A stretch of DNA of 64,000 nucleotides from Desulfuromonadaceae bacterium (lineage in GTDB: Bacteria > Desulfobacterota > Desulfuromonadia > Geobacterales > Pseudopelobacteraceae): contig JAQTQX010000012.1 in assembly GCA_028712075.1 (NCBI GenBank), positions 62,001-126,000 on the forward strand, written 5' to 3'. This document shows, piece after piece, positions 1 to 8,018 of the stretch; the first letter of the stretch is position 1; every line of letters starts with the position of its first letter. The translations under genes were made by a program, and so were the position numbers. The notes under the pieces were generated by a model, which saw only the letters and a list, made by a program, of their open reading frames with translations, was not told the origin of the DNA and searched no databases.

Positions 1-269
1 CTGCTTCCTACCATGAAGTGCGCTGCTACGCCATGCATGATTCAAAAAGTTATTTCGCTGCAATTGACCTCCTCGGCGACTTCTTCAAGGATAAAATTTA
101 CAATGAGAACAGCGCCTGGGAAGCTTCCGCTTCGCTCGGCTATCACATTACTCCGGCTGTTGCGCTTTCCGGAGACGTCAGTTACGGCAGAAATCCCCGG
201 TTTACCGAAGAAGCCAAAGCATTGCTGCGCTTAACGTACAACTACACAACTGTAGGAGGGAAAAAATGA
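1..269 (+). CDS. C-terminal end of an outer-membrane beta-barrel protein (ExtB-like), cut by the window edge
   Basis: The reading frame is open from the first base to a TGA at 267-269, so only about the last 88 residues are present and the true start lies outside. The visible part alternates hydrophobic and polar residues with many aromatics (SYFAAID, ASASLGYHIT, VALSGDVSYG, ALLRLTYNYT), the pattern of closing strands of a beta-barrel. It overlaps the next gene through ATGA, so the two are translationally coupled. Because the next two genes encode multiheme lipoproteins, the likely role is the membrane channel of a porin-cytochrome conduit such as ExtB of the Geobacter ExtABCD complex. That assignment is an inference from gene order; the fragment itself has no diagnostic motif. 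Confidence 0.6.
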   Translation, partial: ASYHEVRCYAMHDSKSYFAAIDLLGDFFKDKIYNENSAWEASASLGYHITPAVALSGDVSYGRNPRFTEEAKALLRLTYNYTTVGGKK

Positions 270-742
270 AATCATTCAAACTGCTGCTCCCGATTCTGTC
301 CATAGCCGGACTGATTGGCATAGCAGTTTCCTGCGCCCAGCTGAAAACTATTCCCGGTCTCCCTGCATCGCATCCCGAATCGCTTGCAGTCGGTCAGCAG
401 GTTAATTGTGCTGAGTGCCATGAAGACCAGCAAAAAGGGACGATGAAAGCCTTCAGTGCTTTCAGTCATTCACAGGCGTTTGTTAAAAATCACCGTTTCT
501 ACGCCACATCGGATGATCGCTTGTGTGCCACCTGCCACAAAAGCTCGTTCTGCGCCGACTGCCACACGAACAAGATTGAAATGAAGCCATCTACCCGCTA
601 TGGCGACCGTCCCGATCGGGAGATGCCGCACCGTGGCAACTTTATGACACTGCACAAGATCGAAGGAAAACTTGATCCGGCCAGCTGTTACCGCTGCCAT
701 GGCAGAGCAAACAACGAACGCTGTGTGGCGTGTCACAAATAG
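266..742 (+). CDS. Pentaheme c-type cytochrome lipoprotein (ExtC-like)
   Basis: The 158-residue protein has a hydrophobic N-terminus ending in IAVSC, a plausible lipobox, so it is probably exported and lipidated. It holds five CXXCH haem sites in order: CAECH, CATCH, CADCH, CYRCH and CVACH, the last two close to the C-terminus. The start is fixed by the ATGA overlap with the upstream barrel gene and by a GGAGGG ribosome site. Nine bases separate it from the next cytochrome gene. In Geobacter sulfurreducens ExtC is, as I recall, a small five-haem outer-membrane lipoprotein encoded between extB and extD; size, haem number and position all fit. The likely role is electron transfer at the outer membrane. 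The family name is inferred. Confidence 0.8.
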   Translation: MKSFKLLLPILSIAGLIGIAVSCAQLKTIPGLPASHPESLAVGQQVNCAECHEDQQKGTMKAFSAFSHSQAFVKNHRFYATSDDRLCATCHKSSFCADCHTNKIEMKPSTRYGDRPDREMPHRGNFMTLHKIEGKLDPASCYRCHGRANNERCVACHK

Positions 743-751
743 GAGATCTCC

Positions 752-2173
752 ATGACGAAATTTAGAAACAGCGCCATCCTGATTATGTTCGTAACTTTGT
801 GGGGCTGCAGCGATGCCAGTAACAGTACTGTTGTTCTCGATCCAACCGGTAAGCATCCTGGCGGCTGGATAGCCCCCTCGACCGGCGGCCTGCATCCCGC
901 TGAATATAAGGCAAATCAAAGCGCATGCATTGAATGTCACGGCAGTGCTCAAAACCCGCTATCAACCGGCGGAATCACCGGCATAAGCTGTTTTACTGCC
1001 TCTTTCAACGGTATCGCGTGTCATCCAAATGGACCTTCCGGACATCCTTCCGGCTGGAATGCGGCCGGTAACCACGGCAATGCGGCTAAAGCGACGCCGG
1101 ACTCTTCTCATGGCTTTGCATCATGTACACAATGTCACGGTGAGGAGTATAACGGGAGCGCTGGTACATCTTGCATGTCGTGTCACACAACAGCACCTCA
1201 TCCAGCGGCCCCGTGGAAAGGAACCACATCTACCGGGACAACCCACACAACAACTGATCAGGCGAACGCGCCGGAATGCAGCCGTTGCCATGCCGGTGGC
1301 GTTGAACGTACCACCCCTGTGGCTGTGCTGGCCAATGCAGGGTGCTTTAACAACACTCTTTGCCACGGTTCTGTAAGCGGACATCCGGTCGGCTGGAGTG
1401 ACACCGGGCACCAGAGTGCCGCAAAAGCCTCCGCAGGGGCGACATCAGGTCTGGACTACTGCAGAACTTGCCATGGGACTGACTTTAGAGGCGGCACCGC
1501 CGCTATCAGCTGTTTCGGCTGTCATACATCATCACCGCATGCCGTTCCATGGCTGGGATCCACCGGGGCAACCACGTATCTTCACAGCACAGCAGATGAA
1601 TCAAATGCTCCTTCGTGCGGAAGGTGCCACGCCGGGGGAGCAAAACTAACAACACCGACACCACCACCGGCCAATGCGGGTTGCTTCAACAACACGCTCT
1701 GTCATGGAACGCCGGCATCTGGACACGCATTTCCAAATCCGGGTTCACTACACCTGTCCGTCGCCGGGACTACTCCATGGAGTAGTTGCGCTGTCTGCCA
1801 TGCCACAACATCTGGTGGGACCTACCCTGCCACCACCGGAACCGCACCAGGCTGCACAAGTTGTCATTTGAACGGCTTCAGGACTCCGTCTGGCACCTCC
1901 TCATGCTGGGACTGCCATGGCGCAAGCGCGACTGATGGACGGCCTAATGGCTCGACCTTCCCTAACCGTCAGGGCAGGCACAACAGAAGTGAGCACAGAG
2001 TTACATGCACAAAGTGTCATCCTTTTTCAGCGGGCGACAGCCGTCATGGCTGGTCAAACCGAATAAAGAGTACTTCAGCACAAGTTGGCGGAACGGGAAC
2101 CAGCATTAACAGCTGGAATTCGGCAACGAAGAGTTGTCAGCCCACTTGTCACGGGACAGAATCATGGAACTGA
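752..2173 (+). CDS. Multiheme c-type cytochrome lipoprotein of the CxxxxCH...CXXCH repeat type (ExtD-like)
   Basis: The 473-residue protein begins with a short signal peptide and lipobox (LWGC). I count eleven CXXCH haem sites (CIECH, CTQCH, CMSCH, CSRCH, CRTCH, CFGCH, CGRCH, CAVCH, CTSCH, CWDCH, CTKCH). Four further Cys...CysHis sites have longer spacing: one CX9CH, two copies of CFNNTLCH (CX5CH) and CQPTCH (CX3CH). The middle contains two similar units of about 100 residues, each ending NAPxCxRCHAGG and then NAGCFNNTLCHG. This layout matches the Geobacter CxxxxCH/CXXCH repeat family. The gene follows the ExtC-like gene by nine bases and is the last of the unit, the position of extD. A surface-exposed electron-transfer role is inferred. 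Confidence 0.75.
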   Translation: MTKFRNSAILIMFVTLWGCSDASNSTVVLDPTGKHPGGWIAPSTGGLHPAEYKANQSACIECHGSAQNPLSTGGITGISCFTASFNGIACHPNGPSGHPSGWNAAGNHGNAAKATPDSSHGFASCTQCHGEEYNGSAGTSCMSCHTTAPHPAAPWKGTTSTGTTHTTTDQANAPECSRCHAGGVERTTPVAVLANAGCFNNTLCHGSVSGHPVGWSDTGHQSAAKASAGATSGLDYCRTCHGTDFRGGTAAISCFGCHTSSPHAVPWLGSTGATTYLHSTADESNAPSCGRCHAGGAKLTTPTPPPANAGCFNNTLCHGTPASGHAFPNPGSLHLSVAGTTPWSSCAVCHATTSGGTYPATTGTAPGCTSCHLNGFRTPSGTSSCWDCHGASATDGRPNGSTFPNRQGRHNRSEHRVTCTKCHPFSAGDSRHGWSNRIKSTSAQVGGTGTSINSWNSATKSCQPTCHGTESWN

Positions 2174-2187
2174 CCTTGTAAACCAAA

Positions 2188-2220
2188 AGCCCCGCCAGAT
2201 ATCCGATATATGGCGGGGCT
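2188..2220 (-). terminator. Hairpin terminator between the cytochrome unit and the phn operon
   Basis: A perfect 10-bp stem (agccccgcca / tggcggggct) with a 13-nt loop lies between the two convergent units. Read on the minus strand the stem is followed by tttggttt, so it best terminates the phn operon. On the plus strand there is no T-run, but the hairpin could still act weakly for the cytochrome genes. Confidence 0.75.
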
Positions 2221-2314
2221 ACTTGTCCAGGCAAAAACAGGGCCAGCGTATGGCGAGATATAAAGTCAACCGAGCTTTACCGTCTTATACAAAAAAGTCT
2301 TTACAGCCGTTACG

Positions 2315-3244
2315 TTATTGCTCAGCACCAAGTTCCTTCAATATAACAGCAAGACTCTCCGCTGACTCTCGAGTCTGCTCGAAATATCTGCCGCGCAGTT
2401 CGCAAATCAACATTCCATGGTAGGAGCAAATGAACCTGGCGAGAAGGTCACGGAAAGGGATGTCGCCCCAGCCAACCGGCATATGGGAATCTCCCTTGCC
2501 GAAAGGGATCTGATGGGTCTGCTGTTTCTCTGTGTGATAGACAGGATTCCCGAAGTTGTCATGCACATGACAATGCGCAATCAAGGGGGCTATAGCACCG
2601 ACTTCGGCCACCTCTTCAAGATCATAGAATTTCGCAGCCATGTGGAGATGGCCAAAATCCAGGTTGATTCTGACGTTGTCCCGGTTGATCCTGTTCACTT
2701 GTGCCAGAAGCTTGCCGGGAAGCTCGGCATAACAGTATGGAGAGTGATGCAGATAGGGACGGGCATTCTCCATTGCGATGACCACCATTGGGAATTTGTC
2801 CGCCGCCTCCTGCAATATTGTCGCCTCCAGCTCAAGCAGCCGTTCTTCTTCGGCCCGTTCCAGGGTTATCGGCCCCCGCACTCCGAACTCCTCCTCCACA
2901 AGGAAGCGCCCCGGATGGTAGACCATCACTTCTGCGCCAATTTCTGCCGAAAATTCAAGAGAGGCCATCAGGACATCTGTATGCAGCCCACCATTGTGCT
3001 GATCCATCAAATTCAAGGAATTGGGGGCATGGACACTGTATCTGAAGGGGAAGTCATCCAGTAATGCCCTGGTATCTGCTGTTCTCCGTCGGTCAAGCCG
3101 GCCATTCCTGATGGCATCAAGGCCGTGAACTGTTATTTCGGCTGCAGAAAGACCAAATTCATGAAATGCCGACATGTCGCGGCTCAGAGCCTTCAGGCTG
3201 CCGTCAATTCTTACCTCGTTGATGTTGCTGCCAATGCTTAGCAT
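2315..3244 (-). CDS. Sugar-phosphate isomerase/epimerase-like TIM-barrel protein, last gene of the phn operon
   Basis: The 309-residue protein belongs to the AP-endonuclease-2/xylose-isomerase-like TIM-barrel superfamily. The expected metal and active-site positions are visible in order: SVHAP, VMVYHPG, IAMENA (Glu), NLDFGHLHM (Asp and His), HCHVHDN (His and Asp), GDSHMPVGWGD and a late CELRG (Glu). The start has a GGGAG ribosome site seven bases upstream. Only 26 bases separate it from phnM and there is no terminator between them, so it is probably co-transcribed with the C-P lyase genes. It is not one of the standard phn genes. It may act on a ribose-phosphate product of the pathway or on a particular phosphonate; the sequence does not say which. 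Confidence 0.75.
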   Translation of the reverse strand: MLSIGSNINEVRIDGSLKALSRDMSAFHEFGLSAAEITVHGLDAIRNGRLDRRRTADTRALLDDFPFRYSVHAPNSLNLMDQHNGGLHTDVLMASLEFSAEIGAEVMVYHPGRFLVEEEFGVRGPITLERAEEERLLELEATILQEAADKFPMVVIAMENARPYLHHSPYCYAELPGKLLAQVNRINRDNVRINLDFGHLHMAAKFYDLEEVAEVGAIAPLIAHCHVHDNFGNPVYHTEKQQTHQIPFGKGDSHMPVGWGDIPFRDLLARFICSYHGMLICELRGRYFEQTRESAESLAVILKELGAEQ

Positions 3245-3270
3245 AGTGACACTCCCTGTCGTTGCCCCGA

Positions 3271-4443
3271 TTATTTCGAATAGCAGGGCACCCTGTTACT
3301 GTGAGCGCTGAAAACCGCGAGTCCTCGCACCCATACGTGCTCCACCTGAGGCAGCTCTCCGAACTGTTGTACCGCAATCAGATCAGCACGTTTACCAACA
3401 AGTATTTCACCTCGATCCAGGAGTCCAGCAGCACAAGCAGGGTTACGAGTTACCAGGGCAACCATATCATGCAACTCGCAGCCACTCAATTCGGCCAGCT
3501 TGAATACCGCCGGCAAGAGGGCTGCAGCTGAATAATCACCGCACAGACAATCTGCCACGCCTGCAAGGACTGCGTCCAAAGCACGCATCGATCCTGACTG
3601 GGACGCTCCCCGCAATACATTCGGCGCTCCGAAGAGAGTGGCAATTCCCAGATTCTTTGCCGTTCCGGCAGTCTCAATATTTACCGGGAACTCCGAGATG
3701 GACACACCCAGCTCGGCCATAACGCCAACGCGTTCGGGGCTGTCATCATCGTGACTCGCAAGCGGGATACCGTGCGCCCTGGCTTTTTTTGCGAGATTCC
3801 CGATCAATGCTGCAGCCCCCTGCACATTGGCTGATTTCCTCTGTAACAGGTCATCCAGCTCCTCTTCCGTTTTCTTGTAGGAGCCGGCGAGATAACTCCG
3901 ATATGCGGCCACGTCTTTGAACTGTCCCTGTCCCGGGGTATGGTCCATGAAGGAAAGCAGGTGCACGGCATTCCTGTCGATCAACTCCGCAAGTATTCCC
4001 GGGGCTGTCGTGTCTGTTATCTCGCAGCGGGCATGGATCCGGTTTTCCACCAGGGCATGCTGCTGCCAGTCATGAATGGCATGGGCAATTTCGGCCGCGA
4101 AACGGTTGTTTCGCACTCCAAATTCATGATGCGCGAATGACAAGGCGTGAAAGACCGTTGTAACTCCAGCCATGGCATTACGCTTATCTGCCTGGGAGCA
4201 GGCGAAATTAAGCGGAAAATGCACGTTGGGCCGGGGCTCTACCTCTTTTTCCAAAGCGTCGCAATGCAGGTCGATCATGCCCGGCATAAGTATACGTCCG
4301 GACAGATCGATAACAGTCGCCGTACCGCTGTTAACAGGGTCTATGGCGACGATTACGCCGTCCTCTATCAGAACGGCACTATTTTCTGCAACCCTGTCAG
4401 GGAAAACGACTTTGGCATGTGTCAGCAAGGTTCGCCGGTTCAT
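3271..4443 (-). CDS. phnM: PhnM, alpha-D-ribose 1-methylphosphonate 5-triphosphate diphosphatase
   Basis: This amidohydrolase removes pyrophosphate from the 5-triphosphate intermediate just before C-P bond cleavage. The signature MPGMIDLHCDALEKEVEPRP (DxHxD-type metal site, with the PhnM-specific EKE.EPRP) lies near residue 55, followed by SFMDHTPGQGQF and LASHDDDSPE, both typical of PhnM. I place the start at the ATG at 4443, which overlaps the phnL stop (ATGA) and has AAGGAG eight bases upstream; an in-frame ATG nine bases earlier is less likely. At 390 residues it has normal length for the family. The next gene downstream is the TIM-barrel protein. Confidence 0.93.
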   Translation of the reverse strand: MNRRTLLTHAKVVFPDRVAENSAVLIEDGVIVAIDPVNSGTATVIDLSGRILMPGMIDLHCDALEKEVEPRPNVHFPLNFACSQADKRNAMAGVTTVFHALSFAHHEFGVRNNRFAAEIAHAIHDWQQHALVENRIHARCEITDTTAPGILAELIDRNAVHLLSFMDHTPGQGQFKDVAAYRSYLAGSYKKTEEELDDLLQRKSANVQGAAALIGNLAKKARAHGIPLASHDDDSPERVGVMAELGVSISEFPVNIETAGTAKNLGIATLFGAPNVLRGASQSGSMRALDAVLAGVADCLCGDYSAAALLPAVFKLAELSGCELHDMVALVTRNPACAAGLLDRGEILVGKRADLIAVQQFGELPQVEHVWVRGLAVFSAHSNRVPCYSK

Positions 4444-5162
4444 GATAAACACTCCTTATTGTAGTCTTTGACTAGCACTGGTGGGGCTAGTTCCACGACA
4501 TCGTCAGCAAGACGCCTCACCAGATCCGGCTGATGGAAAATGGCTATCATCGCCACTCCATCCTCTTTCAATGTTTCGATCAATTTGACGGCAAGGTCGG
4601 TGGTTCCTGGGTCGAGACTCGCAGTCGGCTCATCAAGCAACAACAGGCGAGGTCTTGAAATGAGCCCGCGGGCCAGATTGACCCGCTGCTTTTCACCGCC
4701 GGAAAAGGTTGCCGGTGGTACACACCAAAGACGCTGCGGGACAGCCAGCCTAGCGAGCATCTCACCGGCACTTGTGCGCGCTGCAGTTCGATGGACGCCG
4801 GACGCAACCAGCGGCTCAGCGACAACATCCAACGCGCTCTTTCGAGGCAAGCAGTTCAGAAATTGGGTCACAAAACCGATTTCGCGCTGGCGGAGCCGAA
4901 GCATCTGGTGCTCGTCAGCACGTGCGAGATCCATACTTTGGCCTGCCGTGTCACAAAACATGATTTTGCCAGTGGATGGCAGGTAGGTGCGATAGATGCA
5001 CTTGAGAACAGACGATTTGCCTGCTCCGGTTGGTCCCACGATGGCGGTGAGTTTTCCTTCCCGACTTTCCAGGTAGACGTTCGAGCATGACGGGATAGTT
5101 TCCCTTTGTTCGTGCAGAAAAAAATCTTTTGCCAGTCCTTCAACTATTAGTACCGGTTGCAT
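4440..5162 (-). CDS. phnL: PhnL, ABC-type ATP-binding protein of C-P lyase
   Basis: The 240-residue ATPase has Walker A GPTGAGKSS, signature FSGGEKQRVNLARG, Walker B LLLDEPTASLD and the switch His in IAIFHQPD. PhnL is required for C-P lyase function together with PhnGHIJ and is thought to help install the ribosyl triphosphate on the phosphonate; it is not a membrane transporter subunit. It starts eight bases after phnK ends, with AGGAG upstream, and overlaps phnM by four bases. Confidence 0.92.
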   Translation of the reverse strand: MQPVLIVEGLAKDFFLHEQRETIPSCSNVYLESREGKLTAIVGPTGAGKSSVLKCIYRTYLPSTGKIMFCDTAGQSMDLARADEHQMLRLRQREIGFVTQFLNCLPRKSALDVVAEPLVASGVHRTAARTSAGEMLARLAVPQRLWCVPPATFSGGEKQRVNLARGLISRPRLLLLDEPTASLDPGTTDLAVKLIETLKEDGVAMIAIFHQPDLVRRLADDVVELAPPVLVKDYNKECLS

Positions 5163-5170
5163 ATTTTCTC

Positions 5171-6004
5171 CTAAAGGTTTGAGGCAACCAACCGCTGCGT
5201 ATAGGCGTGTTGGGGGTCTTCAAGTATTTGGTCAGTCAGCCCCGCTTCAATGATGCGGCCGTACTTCATCACCAGAGTGCGTCCGGCCAGAAGCCGTATT
5301 ACGCCAAGATCATGGGTAACCACGATCATCGCGGTTTTCAGCTCCTGTTGTATTTCCAGAATCAGATCGAGAATTGCGGCCTGCACCGACAAGTCGAGTC
5401 CGGTGGTGACTTCGTCGAGGAACAGCAACGGTGGCAGGGTGGCCAGTGCCTTGGCGATCTGCACCCGCTGCTGCATACCCCCGGAAAACGTCTTCGGGTT
5501 CTGATCCATGCGTTCCGGCAGCACCTCGGTACGCAGCAGAAGTTCCTGGGCACGGCGCCGGATTTCGCCATAATGCGCCACATCGCTCATCAGCAGCCGC
5601 TCGGCGATGTTCCCCCCCGCCGAGACCTGAAAATTCAGCCCCAGATGCGGGTTCTGGTAGACCATGCCGAAGCGCTTGTTGCGCAGGCGGCGCTGTTGTG
5701 CCGCGTTCTGTTGGAACAGCTCATGCCGTTGGCCGTTGTCAAAAAAGTCGGCTTTGCCTTGCGTGGGAGCATCGTCAAAGTAGAGCATCTTCACCGTGCT
5801 CGACTTGCCACTGCCAGACTCGCCGATGATGCCGAGAATTTCGCCGCGAAACAGATCGAAACTCACATCATGCAGTGCCACCACGCTGCTGCAATGCGGG
5901 CAGATATTGGTGTCATTTTCCGGTCCCGTGGATGCAACACAGAGAGGGCATCCGTAGCCGTAAATACGGGACAGCCCGCGTACCTCAAGAATTTTGTTAC
6001 TCAT
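5171..6004 (-). CDS. phnK: PhnK, ABC-type ATP-binding protein of the C-P lyase core, with a Cys4 insertion
   Basis: PhnK docks on the PhnGHIJ core next to PhnJ. Walker A GESGSGKSS, Q-loop VYQNP, signature FSGGMQQRVQIAKAL, Walker B LLFLDEVTTGLD and VTHDLGV are all present. The ATG at 6004 overlaps the phnJ stop (ATGA) and is preferred over an upstream in-frame start. Residues about 17-40 hold an insertion with CPLC and CPHC pairs, placed between the first strand and the strand before Walker A; Escherichia coli PhnK, as I remember it, lacks this. It resembles a small zinc ribbon. The Walker B tail reads DEVTTGLD rather than the usual DEPT. The 277-residue length is slightly above the usual size because of the insertion. 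Confidence 0.92.
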   Translation of the reverse strand: MSNKILEVRGLSRIYGYGCPLCVASTGPENDTNICPHCSSVVALHDVSFDLFRGEILGIIGESGSGKSSTVKMLYFDDAPTQGKADFFDNGQRHELFQQNAAQQRRLRNKRFGMVYQNPHLGLNFQVSAGGNIAERLLMSDVAHYGEIRRRAQELLLRTEVLPERMDQNPKTFSGGMQQRVQIAKALATLPPLLFLDEVTTGLDLSVQAAILDLILEIQQELKTAMIVVTHDLGVIRLLAGRTLVMKYGRIIEAGLTDQILEDPQHAYTQRLVASNL

Positions 6005-6897
6005 GCCGTGGTCTCCCTCTGCTGCAGCACCAGTTGCCCGCCACAGTAGGCCGAGTCGGAACATTGATAGATCTTGGCGTTTGTATCGTCACAGTACTCA
6101 TCGAGAAAACTGTCGGTCGCCCCGCAGCGGGCGCAGGCGCGGCGTTCCCCACGCGCATCACGAAAATCCTCGACACGGAAGGGGACGTCATCAAAGACCA
6201 GCGGCTCAGCCACGGTATAGGGTGGCACGGCGTAAATCTTCTTCTCGCGACCGGCGCCAAGCAGGATCAGCGCCGGTGACTGGTCAAGCTTCGGCACGTC
6301 CCAGCGTGGAATAGGCGACGGGTCGATCACATAATGCCGATTGATACGCGTTGGATAGCGATGCGAGATGGTTATCTCGTCGAAGTGCACGATATCCTCA
6401 TAGAGCTTGACCAACAGACGGGAGTAATCCGCCTCGGCATGCATGATCTTGCGTCGTGCTTCGGAAGGCTCCACCACCACAAGCGGATCAGGATACGGTA
6501 CTTGCAGTACCAGCACCTGCGCTTCCGTGAGCGCTACTTCAGGGATACGATGGCGTGACTGGATAAGAGTCGCTTCCTCTTGCTTTTCCGTCACTTCAAC
6601 CCCTGGGCAGGTAAGTTGCACGAATTGGCGCAGATTGACCGCGTTGACGGAATCATCCGAACCCTGGTCGATGACTTTGAGGGTGTCGTCCGGGCCGATC
6701 AGAGCCAGGGTTACTTGCAGGCCGCCGGTGCCGAACCCGCGCCCCATAGGCATTTCGCGTGAAGCATAGGGTGTCTGGTACCCAGGTATACAGATCGCCT
6801 TGAGAATGGTGCGGCGCACCTCTTTTTTGGCGTATTCGTCAAGAAAACCGAATGAGTAGCCAGCTTCCTCCAATGGCAATTCATAATGCATGTTCAT
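6001..6897 (-). CDS. phnJ: PhnJ, alpha-D-ribose 1-methylphosphonate 5-phosphate C-P lyase
   Basis: PhnJ is the radical SAM enzyme that breaks the carbon-phosphorus bond. The C-terminal cysteine region is intact: ACARCGATDSFLDEYCDD, then QCSDSAYCGG, which supplies the cluster ligands and the catalytic cysteine. The N-terminal EEAGYSFGFLDEYAKKEVRR and the central REMPMGRGFGTGG are typical of the family. The 298-residue protein starts at an ATG overlapping the phnI stop (ATGA) and its stop overlaps the phnK start, so it is tightly coupled on both sides. Confidence 0.95.
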   Translation of the reverse strand: MNMHYELPLEEAGYSFGFLDEYAKKEVRRTILKAICIPGYQTPYASREMPMGRGFGTGGLQVTLALIGPDDTLKVIDQGSDDSVNAVNLRQFVQLTCPGVEVTEKQEEATLIQSRHRIPEVALTEAQVLVLQVPYPDPLVVVEPSEARRKIMHAEADYSRLLVKLYEDIVHFDEITISHRYPTRINRHYVIDPSPIPRWDVPKLDQSPALILLGAGREKKIYAVPPYTVAEPLVFDDVPFRVEDFRDARGERRACARCGATDSFLDEYCDDTNAKIYQCSDSAYCGGQLVLQQRETTA

Positions 6898-8018
6898 GCC
6901 TTGACCTCCATATGCGGGGCTTGATCAGCAACACGAGCTTTTCCCTGCGTAGTCCGCAGACGATCCATATCGGATTGGAAGGTGACGTAATGGGGCATCT
7001 TGTAGTGCGAGGCGAAGCCCATTGAATCCACTCCGTCAACATGCAGCAGTACGAACTCGGGATCTTCTGAGGGGTTGCCGGGGCCGTCCCGCATCCCCTT
7101 TTGCAACGACCTGTCGAGAATCGCCATGCTGACAGCCTTGACCTCGTTATGGCCGAAGCAGGCGCCATAGCCGAGCGTGAACGTCGGCAGGCTCCCTGTC
7201 TTGCCCGATTCGTACATGGCCACCACCTCGCACTCGGTTACGAGCACCTCTCCGGCCTCCATCGGTTCGCCGGTAACCGGATGAGGCGCCATCACCGGGA
7301 TGTATCCGACACGCAGCTCGGCAACGGTTGGGTGAACGTCACCGTAGCCACGCATGTTCGAATAGGCCATTGCCAGCAGAGAACCTGTTTCCGCACGAGC
7401 CATGGTTGCCAGCGCCGCAGAGCGCGGCACCGGAAAAACCAGCGGTTCACGGGTAATATCAAACGGTTCGCCCAGGCTTTCAGCTACCGGCGGCAGCAGC
7501 CCTTCGCTGCGCAACGCATCCAGCACTTTCGGGAAACTATCGGGCAGGTCGGCCTCGGGTAGTGCAGCGAGAAAAGTTCTTGCAACCGCCTGGAAGGCCT
7601 CCGGATTTTCATTGGCCAGGTCGAGTCGCAACAGACGCAGGGCGTAATCATAGCAGGGGCCGATCATCTGGCCGCCCGGAATATCCTTGAAGGCAGCCGA
7701 GATGCGGCGGATGCAGCGCATGTTGGCGCTGTCCTGCACCGGAGTGGCCAGCAGGCGTGGTTTGGTGGAACGATAGGCTCGAAGGGCGAAGGCTGCCTCA
7801 AGAGTGTCGCCTTGAAACTGCTTGATTGCGAGTGCTGCCAGGCGCGGATGGTACACCCCCCCCTCGGAGACAACTCGTGAGGTCAGCAGGCGCAACTGGT
7901 ATTCGATGGCAGACAGTTTGAGCGGTTCACCCGAATCGTCATCTCCGCGCAGGAACTCGGCGGCAGCGGCTGCTCCGTCAATGGCAGCCTTGCCACCTTT
8001 GATGGCCACGTAACTCAT
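6894..8018 (-). CDS. phnI: PhnI, C-P lyase core subunit (purine ribonucleoside triphosphate phosphonylase)
   Basis: PhnI, helped by PhnG, PhnH and PhnL, exchanges the base of ATP or GTP for the phosphonate. The start is the ATG at 8018 (MSYVAIKGGKAAI), which overlaps the phnH stop as ATGA; a longer in-frame extension has no support. The C-terminal part carries conserved PhnI features: GYGACFGHNEVKA, a histidine-rich SHYKMPHYVTFQS and EDPEFVLLHVDGVD. At 374 residues it is full length. Confidence 0.94.
   Translation of the reverse strand: MSYVAIKGGKAAIDGAAAAAEFLRGDDDSGEPLKLSAIEYQLRLLTSRVVSEGGVYHPRLAALAIKQFQGDTLEAAFALRAYRSTKPRLLATPVQDSANMRCIRRISAAFKDIPGGQMIGPCYDYALRLLRLDLANENPEAFQAVARTFLAALPEADLPDSFPKVLDALRSEGLLPPVAESLGEPFDITREPLVFPVPRSAALATMARAETGSLLAMAYSNMRGYGDVHPTVAELRVGYIPVMAPHPVTGEPMEAGEVLVTECEVVAMYESGKTGSLPTFTLGYGACFGHNEVKAVSMAILDRSLQKGMRDGPGNPSEDPEFVLLHVDGVDSMGFASHYKMPHYVTFQSDMDRLRTTQGKARVADQAPHMEVKA

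Noticed and set aside
470-952. 160-codon minus-strand frame opposite the cytochrome genes
   Set aside because: It is antisense to two well-supported haem proteins and its translation has no recognisable features.
5207-6049. 280-codon plus-strand frame opposite phnK
   Set aside because: Shadow of the phnK coding strand; the phnK frame has all ATPase motifs.
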